From Bacteroidales bacterium (lineage in GTDB: Bacteria; Bacteroidota; Bacteroidia; Bacteroidales; VadinHA17), in the NCBI GenBank assembly GCA_003155705.1, contig PMEC01000157.1, positions 1-14,499 of the forward strand: a stretch of 14,499 bases of DNA, given 5' to 3'. Below are positions 7,609 through 14,499 of the stretch, one piece after another (position 1 is the first letter of the stretch; each line of letters opens with the position of its first letter). The translations under genes were made by a program, and so were the position numbers. The notes beneath the pieces were generated by a model. It saw nothing but the letters and a program-made list of their open reading frames with translations, was not told where the DNA came from and made no database searches.

Positions 7609-8616
7609 ATGAAATCAGAATCAAAAAACAACAAGCTCAGAGTTTACATTCCACTCGCAATTGTAATAATTATTGTGCTGGCAGGCGCATGGTACTGGTA
7701 CAGAGATTATTCACTTTATATTACAACTGATGATGCACATGTCGATGCTGATATTGTAAGTGTCAGCTCGAAAATAATCGGAAGAATATCTTCTATCAAT
7801 GCTAATGAAGGAGATATCATAAAGCAAGGAACTCTCCTTGCAGACCTTGATAGCTCGGATTTTATTGCACAACGAAATCAGGCCATAGCAGTCAGGGCTC
7901 AGGCTCTTGCTAACTTGTCTCAATCCGAGGTAAAATTTAGTTCTGATCAGGAGAGCATTAAGGTTCTTGAGATAAACCTTGAGCGGGCCACTGAAGATTT
8001 AACGAGAGCTAAAAACCAATCAGAGGGAGGTGTAATTACAGCCGAGCAATTCGATCATATAAAGAAAGCATATGAAACAGCGGTTGCTCAGCTTGATGCA
8101 GCCAAAGCACAATTAAATGTTTCGAAATCGATGATATCAAGTGCATCAGCAGCTGTGGAAACTGCGACTTCGCAAATAAAAGTGCTAGACACTCAGCTTA
8201 AGAATACCAAGTTATATGCACCTGCAGATGGGATTGTCGCTAAAAGATGGCTGCTTCCGGGTGATATTGTCCAGCCAAGCCAATCAGTTTTCACTTTGAC
8301 TATAAGCAAGAATCTATGGGTTGTCGCATTTCTTGAGGAGACAAAAATTTCAGAAATTCATCCAGGACAAAGTGTCAGATTCACTATAGATGCATTTCCG
8401 GGAATCAGATTTACAGGTAAAGTATTTCTGGTTGGTTCAAGCACTGCATCTGTTTTTTCATTAATTCCGGCAAATAATGCTTCAGGAAACTTTACGAAAG
8501 TTACGCAGCGTATTCCGATCAGGATTTCCATTGATAGTTCCGATAGTAAGAAAGAAATCTCTTCATTAAATATTTTATCAGGAATGTCGGCTATTGTCAA
8601 GATTATTAAGAAATAG
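7609..8616 (+). CDS. HlyD/EmrA-family membrane fusion protein
   Basis: This 335-residue periplasmic adaptor joins the inner-membrane transporter and the outer-membrane channel of a tripartite pump. It has one N-terminal membrane anchor (about residues 12-31), followed by the barrel-sandwich half-motif TTDDAHVDADIVSVSSKIIG. A long alpha-helical hairpin rich in Ala, Gln and Glu spans about 85-200. The second half-motif is APADGIVAKRWLLPGDIVQP, and a beta-barrel domain follows. The segment FSLIPANNASGNFTKVTQR near 284-302 is the hallmark of the EmrA subgroup that partners DHA2 transporters. It is somewhat shorter than E. coli EmrA (about 390 residues). Its stop is 2 bp before the start of the transporter gene, implying tight translational coupling. 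Substrate unknown. Confidence 0.94.
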   Translation: MKSESKNNKLRVYIPLAIVIIIVLAGAWYWYRDYSLYITTDDAHVDADIVSVSSKIIGRISSINANEGDIIKQGTLLADLDSSDFIAQRNQAIAVRAQALANLSQSEVKFSSDQESIKVLEINLERATEDLTRAKNQSEGGVITAEQFDHIKKAYETAVAQLDAAKAQLNVSKSMISSASAAVETATSQIKVLDTQLKNTKLYAPADGIVAKRWLLPGDIVQPSQSVFTLTISKNLWVVAFLEETKISEIHPGQSVRFTIDAFPGIRFTGKVFLVGSSTASVFSLIPANNASGNFTKVTQRIPIRISIDSSDSKKEISSLNILSGMSAIVKIIKK

Positions 8617-8618
8617 CG

Positions 8619-10241
8619 ATGGATAGAAGGATAACACCATCTCACCGAATCAGAAGTCTGGTTAGGAACAGCAATTCAGCTTTTCATCCAAAACACCTCT
8701 CTTACAAATGGTTTTTGCTTGCCAATGTTATGTTGGGGACATTCATGGCTGTTCTTGATGCCACCATTGTGAATGTCGGTTTGCCCAAAATAATGGCATC
8801 ATTTGGAGTGGGTCTGGATAAAATTGAGTGGGTAATAACTGCTTACATGCTGGCAATGGCGGTGGCCCTTCCTACTTCCGGATGGCTGGCTGACAAATTT
8901 GGTTATAAAAGGTTATATTTCATAGGATTGTTTCTTTTTACATTAGGGTCAATGTTATGTGGAAGGTCATCGGATGAAAACATGCTGATCGTATCAAGAG
9001 TGATCCAGGGATTAGGAGCCGGTACTATCCAGCCACTTGGTATGGCCATAATTACGCGAGAATTTCCGCCAAATCAACGTGGTATTGCTCTTGGCTTCTG
9101 GGGTATTTCTGCTGCTGCATCTGTTTCATTCGGGCCGCTTATCGGAGGTTTTCTGATCGACCGGTTTAGCTGGCCTCTGATATTCGATGTAAACATACCC
9201 ATAGGCATATTAGCTATGATACTCACTATTATTATTCAGAGTGAGTATATTAACCGGAAAGCAAGAAAATTTGACGTTGTTGGTTTCATATCAGTCACAA
9301 TATTTCTACCGCTGACACTTTATACATTATCTCAGGGAAATGCAGCTACTAACTCAGAAGGATGGCATGCTCCTTTCATACTTGGATTTGCCGCAGTTGC
9401 CTTGATTGCTCTGGCGGTTTTTATAACCGCAGAATTGACCGTCGATGAACCGCTCCTGGACCTGAGGCTTCTTCTGAATCATAACTTCGGGATTGCTAAC
9501 ATAATCCTCGTTATTTTCAGTCTCGGGATGTTCGGAAGTACATTTTTGTTACCGATATATCTTCAGAATTCATTGGGTTATACTGCTCTTCAGGCCGGCT
9601 CTGTATTCCTGCCTGTTGGGATAATACAGGGAATAACGGCCCCGATTTCCGGAAGGATTTCGGACAAAATAAACCCAAAACTGCCACTTTTTATCGGAGT
9701 CATTCTGTTTTCCTTCAGTTTCTATCTTAATTCCAACCTTTCATGGCTGACAGAACTGAGATATATAATGTTGTCTCTTTATCTTCGCGGATTTGCCATG
9801 GGATTAATGTTTACTGCACTTTCCACGGTTTCATTATCGGAAATACCACGTGAAAAAATGGCGCAGGCATCAGCCATTACAAATTCTATCAGGCAGCTTG
9901 GGGGAAGTCTGGGTGTTGCTCTCTTAGCTACACTTTTATCTTCAAGAGTCAGTTATCACGCACAGATATTTGGTGGTGCAGTAAAACCTAATTCTGAAGT
10001 TTATCAGCAGACTATTAATAAAATGAAATACCATCTTCAATATGATGCCGGCAGTTCATCGACAAATGCAACAAAACTGAGCCAAACACTTCTCCTTTCA
10101 AATCTTAACAAACAAGCTTATATTCAGGGTATCAATGATGATTTTCTTATCGCTGGAATTATAACTCTTATCGGAGGAATCCCAATAATATTTCTTCATA
10201 CTAAAAAAACAAAAATTCAAAACCTTCCACCAAATGAATAA
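8619..10241 (+). CDS. DHA2-family MFS drug efflux transporter (EmrB-like)
   Basis: This 540-residue inner-membrane proton antiporter of the major facilitator superfamily belongs to the 14-helix DHA2 group. Visible family motifs are D1 LDATIVNVGLP (46-56), A GWLADKFGYKRLY (88-100), B RVIQGLGAG (127-135) and C with GPLIGGFL (172-179), followed by VNIPIG. The N-terminus has about 28 polar residues before helix 1, longer than usual. An internal ATG nearer the KWFLLANVMLG segment would shorten it, but the start at 8619 fits the 2-bp junction with the preceding gene. With the EmrA-like adaptor before it and the TolC-like channel after it, it should extrude a hydrophobic or amphipathic compound across both membranes. 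The actual substrate cannot be inferred. Confidence 0.95.
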   Translation: MDRRITPSHRIRSLVRNSNSAFHPKHLSYKWFLLANVMLGTFMAVLDATIVNVGLPKIMASFGVGLDKIEWVITAYMLAMAVALPTSGWLADKFGYKRLYFIGLFLFTLGSMLCGRSSDENMLIVSRVIQGLGAGTIQPLGMAIITREFPPNQRGIALGFWGISAAASVSFGPLIGGFLIDRFSWPLIFDVNIPIGILAMILTIIIQSEYINRKARKFDVVGFISVTIFLPLTLYTLSQGNAATNSEGWHAPFILGFAAVALIALAVFITAELTVDEPLLDLRLLLNHNFGIANIILVIFSLGMFGSTFLLPIYLQNSLGYTALQAGSVFLPVGIIQGITAPISGRISDKINPKLPLFIGVILFSFSFYLNSNLSWLTELRYIMLSLYLRGFAMGLMFTALSTVSLSEIPREKMAQASAITNSIRQLGGSLGVALLATLLSSRVSYHAQIFGGAVKPNSEVYQQTINKMKYHLQYDAGSSSTNATKLSQTLLLSNLNKQAYIQGINDDFLIAGIITLIGGIPIIFLHTKKTKIQNLPPNE

Positions 10242-11577
10242 TCGTAAAATTCACAGATCCATCTTTCCATTAATATTTTTGTTCATTTTTATAAATAACA
10301 TAATAAATGGACAGACTGCTTTTGTTAATAACATGCAAACGGTCACTGATTCTTTATCACTTAAAACGATAATAAGTTTGATAATTGCCAATCACCCATC
10401 TGTTAAAACTGCAGAGGAGGCTATAAACAATGCCAATGCAAGAATCGGGCTGGCAAAAACAGGCTATTACCCTCAAGTGGATCTGTCAGCAAATTATTCA
10501 AATCTGCAACCTGTAATAAAGATCACAATTCCATCAATGGGGACTTTTCAGCTTTATCCGGAAAACAATTATTCAGCCACTATAAATTACAAACAGCTTG
10601 TGTACGATTTTGGTCGCACACGACAGAATATTGAATTTGAGAATGGGAACAGGGCTCTAAGCGAACAGACACTTGAACAGGTGAAACAAAAATTATCAAT
10701 TCTGGCTGTAAATAATTATTATACACTTGCTTTTCTACAGGCGGCAATAAAAATAAAAGATGAACAGCTTGTTATATTAAATCAACATCTTAATTATGTT
10801 GAAAAAATGTTGGCAACAGGCTCAGCAACTGAATATGAGGTTCTTTCCACTAAAGTCAAAATATCGACTATCCAAAGTCAGCTGGTCGATTTAGATGCTG
10901 CCCTCGAGGCCCAACAAGCCTCATTGAACTCACTGATTGGCACTGATCAGACTGCTCATCCTGTTGTGAAAACCGAACTTTCAACCGACCTTCCTTTTAT
11001 CCCTGCAGATTCAATAGTATCGTTTGCATATCATAACAGGGATGAGGTGCTAATTAATGAGAAAAGGGCTTCTCTTGCAGAGTTAAGATATGGTATGGTG
11101 AAGTTGCAGAATAAGCCTATGCTAAGCTTTCTGGCAGCTGGTGGAGAAAAAAACGGATATTTGCCTGATCTCAATAAGCCAATACTGAATTATGTCCTTG
11201 GTCTTGGACTAAATATCCCAATTTTCGATGGAATGAAAAATAAATACAATCTTTCTCAGGCTCAATCTGCTATAACTTCAATATCGTACGAATCTGAACT
11301 GACAAAACGAGGCATCTCGAGCGAACTTTATACAGCAGAGGCATATATGAACGCAGCTAATAAAAAAATTGGGCAGTTTGAACTTCAACTCAAACAGGCC
11401 TCAAAGGCCTATTCTCTGGCTGAAACCAGCTTTAAATCCGGAGCAATTACAAACCTCGACCTGCTTGATGCAAACACTTCTGTTTCAGAAAGTCAATTAT
11501 TGCTTCTTAAAGCCAGAATTGACTATACTGCAAGTATCTATATGCTAAAAGCTGCGCTGGGAGAAAGGCTTTATTGA
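10234..11577 (+). CDS. TolC-family outer-membrane efflux protein
   Basis: This 447-residue outer-membrane channel is the last gene of the efflux operon. Its ATG overlaps the end of the transporter gene by 8 bp, indicating translational coupling. A hydrophobic signal peptide (about residues 9-24) ends at ING-Q, with cleavage expected near residues 26-27. Two outer-membrane efflux repeats follow. The first starts with LKTIISLIIANHPSVKTAEEAI and YYPQVDLSANYS and includes YDFGRTRQN. The second begins near residue 263 and includes the LGLGLNIPIFDG strand, long coiled helices and the conserved GAITNLDLLDANTSVSESQ near the C-terminus. The length fits the TolC family. It is specific to this pump by context. 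No lipobox Cys is present in the signal, unlike OprM-type channels. Confidence 0.94.
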   Translation: MNNRKIHRSIFPLIFLFIFINNIINGQTAFVNNMQTVTDSLSLKTIISLIIANHPSVKTAEEAINNANARIGLAKTGYYPQVDLSANYSNLQPVIKITIPSMGTFQLYPENNYSATINYKQLVYDFGRTRQNIEFENGNRALSEQTLEQVKQKLSILAVNNYYTLAFLQAAIKIKDEQLVILNQHLNYVEKMLATGSATEYEVLSTKVKISTIQSQLVDLDAALEAQQASLNSLIGTDQTAHPVVKTELSTDLPFIPADSIVSFAYHNRDEVLINEKRASLAELRYGMVKLQNKPMLSFLAAGGEKNGYLPDLNKPILNYVLGLGLNIPIFDGMKNKYNLSQAQSAITSISYESELTKRGISSELYTAEAYMNAANKKIGQFELQLKQASKAYSLAETSFKSGAITNLDLLDANTSVSESQLLLLKARIDYTASIYMLKAALGERLY

Positions 11578-11672
11578 TCCTCGGATTACAGATTTGAGAT
11601 ATCTTCCAGCTCCTTTTATTCTTTTTCAGTAGCAGTAGGTCAGGATACGCGTTGTGATGTATTGATATAATC

Positions 11673-13046
11673 CTATTTTGAAATTAAACATTCATTTAGG
11701 CCAAGATCCAGAACTGGCATTATTCCGGGTTCCAGAGATTGAAGAATCACCAGGGCTGCACCCAGAGCAGTTGCATTGCTTACTTCCGAAGTGTAAACTT
11801 TAAGATGAGGAAAAGAGCTTGCTATAAATTTACGAAAGAGATCATTTTTTGAAAAACCTCCGGTTATATAAAGACTTTTTGTATCGTCTTTTACGGGAAT
11901 TACCATACCAATGGCCTCTACTGTCAGGTCGCACAATTCTATCATCAGCTGGTGATATGCTTCAACGAAATTATCAAATTCGAATAGGTCAGGTTCTTCA
12001 TTCAATTCTCTGGATTTTTCTCCTTCTTTGAAGAAAACTTTCCTATCCCGGAATTTCGAATTCAACTTATTAAATAATTTCAGCTCAGGCTTAATAAGTT
12101 TAAAACTATCTTCCTGAATTTTAAAGTATTTGCTTATCTCACGGAGTGCTGTTTCATGAAAATGCCCCAGGAAGAGCCTCGAAGATTTAACAGGTCTCAT
12201 GTTAATGCTCAAATAACAAAGACAATCCTGCATAAGCTGCTCAGCGGTAAGTTTTTCGGTATTGAATGGATTCATATTAATACACCATGTACCGGTTGAG
12301 ACAAGAAGGAAAGAGTCTCTGTCAGAAGCAAAATATGGAGCAAGTGAAGCAGAGCTGTCATGTATTCCGATTCCGATTTTTATCTTCTTCCCTTCTATTT
12401 CCACTTCGTTCAGGGTGCTAACAGCAACAGGCTCCGGTACCGGCAGAGATTCATCAGTAACCCACTGATGATATTTCATATTATCAAAATCCCAAAGAGC
12501 AGTATGGCAGCCAATTGAAGTATGCTCCGAATAAATTTTATCTGTCAGCAGGTAAGACAGATATTGAGGGAAATGAAGTATATGTCTTGTCTTTGAAAAG
12601 ACTTCAGTCTTAGTGCTTTTAAGCCAAAGGACCTGCAATCCCGAATTGAGCATACCTAATGCAGGTGATGCTGTTCTGCGGCAAAACTCATCTCTCCCTC
12701 CATATCTTTTATAGAGCTCAAGAGGAATATTTTCATCAATAGGTTTAAGATAATTGTAAACCGGCGTCAGTATTTTTCCATTTGAATCAAGATAAACCAG
12801 CGTCGCTCCATATGTGGCAAAATTTACAGCAGTCAGGTCATATTCTTCAGATCTGATCAGTTTCAGGATTGACTTTCTGATCCATTTTTCGATCAGGTCT
12901 ATATCATCACATTCAAATCCGTCATCATCCCTGATCTGTGCAAATTTCTCCTCGATTTCCGAAACCAGTTTAAGATTATAATTAAAAAGCAGTATCTTTT
13001 TATTGGTTTTCCCGATATCGAAGACAGCTATAACTTTATCTTTCAT
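11673..13046 (-). CDS. FGGY-family sugar kinase, probable rhamnulokinase
   Basis: This 457-residue ATP-dependent carbohydrate kinase has two actin-like domains. The phosphate-1 motif is DIGKTNKK (10-17). The putative catalytic base is D230 in GIHDSSAS, the phosphate-2 loop is VSTGTW (249-254) and the adenosine motif is GGFSKN (396-401), followed by SNATALGAA. It lies 27 bp downstream of rhaA on the same strand, so its likely reaction is ATP-dependent phosphorylation of L-rhamnulose to rhamnulose-1-phosphate. The phosphate-1 motif differs from the DLGASSGR-type motif of classical RhaB, so it may be a non-orthologous kinase of another FGGY subgroup recruited to the pathway, and a fuculokinase-like specificity is possible. 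The ATG at 13046 is chosen. An in-frame TTG at 13064 would add six residues (MGKLET). Confidence 0.85.
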   Translation of the reverse strand: MKDKVIAVFDIGKTNKKILLFNYNLKLVSEIEEKFAQIRDDDGFECDDIDLIEKWIRKSILKLIRSEEYDLTAVNFATYGATLVYLDSNGKILTPVYNYLKPIDENIPLELYKRYGGRDEFCRRTASPALGMLNSGLQVLWLKSTKTEVFSKTRHILHFPQYLSYLLTDKIYSEHTSIGCHTALWDFDNMKYHQWVTDESLPVPEPVAVSTLNEVEIEGKKIKIGIGIHDSSASLAPYFASDRDSFLLVSTGTWCINMNPFNTEKLTAEQLMQDCLCYLSINMRPVKSSRLFLGHFHETALREISKYFKIQEDSFKLIKPELKLFNKLNSKFRDRKVFFKEGEKSRELNEEPDLFEFDNFVEAYHQLMIELCDLTVEAIGMVIPVKDDTKSLYITGGFSKNDLFRKFIASSFPHLKVYTSEVSNATALGAALVILQSLEPGIMPVLDLGLNECLISK

Positions 13047-13073
13047 TGTCTCAAGTTTGCCCAAATGAAAAGT

Positions 13074-14339
13074 TCATCTCTTCGAAAGAACGTTCTTTTC
13101 ATATTTCATTATTTCATTAACATAATCCTGTCCGGTTGGAACATCATTTATCATACAATAATAGTCATAAACTGCTCCAAACGGCATCGATTTAAGAAGC
13201 TCCAGAAATGCAAGTCTTTCGAAGTTATTGCCTTCGTTTTCGAATTTAACAAGTGTATTAAATGGTTCCAGCATTGCATACATGAACGCCATCTGGGCTG
13301 ATCGGGTCCCAATTACATATGCACCAATCCTGTTGAGGCTGGCATCAAAGAAATCGAGCCCGACATTAACACGTTTTAGTGCATTTGCACGGATAATTTC
13401 CTGGGCAATCAGCATAAGTTCATCATTTAGTGTAAGAACATGGTCGCTGTCCCAGCGGACACCTCTTGTAAGATGCAACAGTATTTCATCAACATACAAA
13501 AGAATTGAAGATATTTTATCTCCAACCTGTTCTGTCGGGTGGTAATGTCCGTTATCGAGAGTTATTAGCTTATTGTTCTGGATTGCATATCCCAGGTAGA
13601 AATCGTAAGAACCGACTACCATCGATTCGGAACCGATTCCAAATAATTTGCTTTCAATTGAATCTTTCAGGTATTTCTTAGAATATTCAACAGCAAAGAT
13701 TTCATCAAGTGATTTCTTCAGAAGTTTTCTTAAAGTATACCTGTCCACAGGAGTGTCCTTTGATCCGTCAGGGACCCATATGTTGTGTACAGTTGGTGTA
13801 CCTAACTGTTTACCCATCTCAGCCCCTATCTCGCGGCATCTTTTTGTATGTTCAACCCAGAATTTTCTGATTTTAGTGTTTTTGCTTGAAAGTGTAAAAC
13901 CATCATCAGCATATGGATGGGAGAAACAGGTGCAGTTAAAATCAAGACCCATACTTCTCTCCTTAGCCCAGTCAATCCATCCCTGGAAATGTTTTGGTTC
14001 TATCTTATCTCTATCAACCAGTTTTCCTCCAAACTCACCATAAATAGCGTGAAGGTTTAACCTTAGTTTCCCGGGAAGCAGAGACATTGCTTTATCGAGA
14101 TCTGCCCTCATCTGTTCAATTGTTTTTGCTTTGCCAGGAAAATTTCCTGTTGCCTGAATACCACCACCACCGAGGACAGCCCCTGCTTTTTCAAAACCAC
14201 CTACATCGTCTGTTTGCCAGCAGTGCAGACTTATAATTACCTTATCCAATTGCTTTAAGACGTTATCTGTATCAACATCAAATGCTGCATATTGCTCTTT
14301 AGCAAGCTGATATGACTTTTCAATAAATGCTTTTTTCAT
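13074..14339 (-). CDS. rhaA: L-rhamnose isomerase
   Basis: This 421-residue cytoplasmic TIM-barrel enzyme interconverts L-rhamnose and L-rhamnulose, the first step of rhamnose catabolism. It aligns by eye along its whole length with E. coli RhaA (419 residues). Shared blocks include HCWQTDDVGGFE, GGIQATGNFPGKA, LNLHAIYGE, GLDFNCTCFSHP, ESKLFGIGSES, LDNGHYHPTE, RWDSDHV and GLDFFDAS. The metal-site residues correspond to E229, D262, H289 and D329, with further active-site residues H265, D297 and D299, all intact. The ATG at 14339 gives the family's usual N-terminus. The kinase gene follows on the same strand. A GC-rich palindrome and the end of another gene lie upstream. No Bacteroidota -7 element was seen in the 94 bp before it, so it may be transcribed from further upstream. 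Confidence 0.96.
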   Translation of the reverse strand: MKKAFIEKSYQLAKEQYAAFDVDTDNVLKQLDKVIISLHCWQTDDVGGFEKAGAVLGGGGIQATGNFPGKAKTIEQMRADLDKAMSLLPGKLRLNLHAIYGEFGGKLVDRDKIEPKHFQGWIDWAKERSMGLDFNCTCFSHPYADDGFTLSSKNTKIRKFWVEHTKRCREIGAEMGKQLGTPTVHNIWVPDGSKDTPVDRYTLRKLLKKSLDEIFAVEYSKKYLKDSIESKLFGIGSESMVVGSYDFYLGYAIQNNKLITLDNGHYHPTEQVGDKISSILLYVDEILLHLTRGVRWDSDHVLTLNDELMLIAQEIIRANALKRVNVGLDFFDASLNRIGAYVIGTRSAQMAFMYAMLEPFNTLVKFENEGNNFERLAFLELLKSMPFGAVYDYYCMINDVPTGQDYVNEIMKYEKNVLSKR

Positions 14340-14392
14340 TTTATAATTTTATTAAATTATTCAATTCTTTTTCACCTCATAAATCCGCAATC

Positions 14393-14422
14393 CCCGCCCG
14401 ACTGAACAGTCGTTCGGGCGGG
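14393..14422. repeat. GC-rich palindrome, REP-like
   Basis: CCCGCCCGA (14393-14401) pairs perfectly with TCGGGCGGG (14414-14422). The loop overlaps a second small palindrome, GACTGAACAGTC (14400-14411). The element stands out sharply in GC content from its AT-rich surroundings. It lies between two minus-strand genes and no T-run follows it on either strand, so a simple intrinsic terminator is unlikely. The short GC-rich stem with an internal palindrome resembles repetitive extragenic palindromes. A 6-bp direct repeat GCAATC flanks it (14387-14392 and 14424-14429). Confidence 0.7.
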
Positions 14423-14433
14423 CGCAATCAATA

Positions 14434-14499
14434 TCATTCCATATAAAACACCTGCTCAAGCGGTATTGTGACAGGAGAATTATCAGGATTGGTCTCCAT
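14434..14499 (-). CDS. C-terminal end of an unidentified protein (partial)
   Basis: An open frame enters from the right edge on the minus strand and ends at TGA (14434-14436). The last residues read SPVTIPLEQVFYME. Codon use looks like that of the neighbouring genes, and position and strand fit a gene just upstream of rhaA, possibly in the same sugar-utilisation cluster. The Met at the very edge of the window may be an internal residue. With only 21 residues visible no family can be assigned. Confidence 0.45.
   Translation of the reverse strand: METNPDNSPVTIPLEQVFYME

Noticed and set aside
11578..11672. Terminator between the convergent tolC-like and kinase genes
   Set aside because: I searched the 95-bp gap on both strands for a GC stem followed by a T-run and found only short, weak symmetries such as AGATATCT.
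13047..13064. TTG start extending the sugar kinase by six residues
   Set aside because: The ATG at 13046 places the conserved DIGKTNKK motif at the usual distance from the N-terminus. The longer form is possible but not needed.
13228..14043. Plus-strand open frames of 105 and 131 codons opposite rhaA
   Set aside because: They are antisense shadows of a gene with unmistakable full-length homology to L-rhamnose isomerase.
14393..14422. Intrinsic terminator for the upstream minus-strand gene
   Set aside because: The stem is strong, but no run of T follows it on either strand, so a REP-like repeat is the better description.

Overview
The window looks like chromosomal DNA from a Bacteroidota bacterium, probably an environmental Bacteroidales-like lineage. 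The DNA is AT-rich and genes generally lack clear Shine-Dalgarno sequences. One promoter has a perfect TAnnTTTG -7 element, typical of the phylum. Two exported proteins have signal regions ending in Gly-Gln, also common there. The genus cannot be read from the sequence. There are nine complete protein genes, one partial gene at the right edge, and no rRNA, tRNA, CRISPR array or insertion sequence that I can see.

Region 1 (1-5399, plus strand) starts with a short intergenic stretch holding an octamer tandem repeat. It is followed by a GT-B glycosyltransferase, a LolD/MacB-type ABC ATPase and a very large FtsX-type permease (about 1088 residues, about 10 membrane segments, two big extracytoplasmic domains). 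The ATPase and permease are 13 bp apart and almost certainly form one transporter. The glycosyltransferase lies 45 bp upstream in the same direction. No substrate can be assigned. This is the best candidate in the window for an undescribed system.

Region 2 (5413-6768, minus strand) is a single exported beta-propeller protein with PQQ-like repeats. It converges on the permease with only 13 bp between the stop codons.

Region 3 (6871-11577, plus strand) is a self-contained efflux operon: TetR-family repressor, EmrA-like membrane fusion protein, EmrB-like 14-helix DHA2 transporter and TolC-like outer-membrane channel. The last two junctions are a 2-bp gap and an 8-bp overlap. A long imperfect inverted repeat lies directly against the -7 element of the tetR promoter and is a strong candidate operator for autoregulation.

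Region 4 (11673-14499, minus strand) is the start of a rhamnose catabolic cluster: L-rhamnose isomerase (rhaA, all expected metal-site residues present) followed by an FGGY-family sugar kinase, which should act as the rhamnulokinase. Upstream lie a compact GC-rich palindrome resembling a REP element and the C-terminal end of another minus-strand gene. The aldolase, transporter and regulator of the pathway are not in the window.
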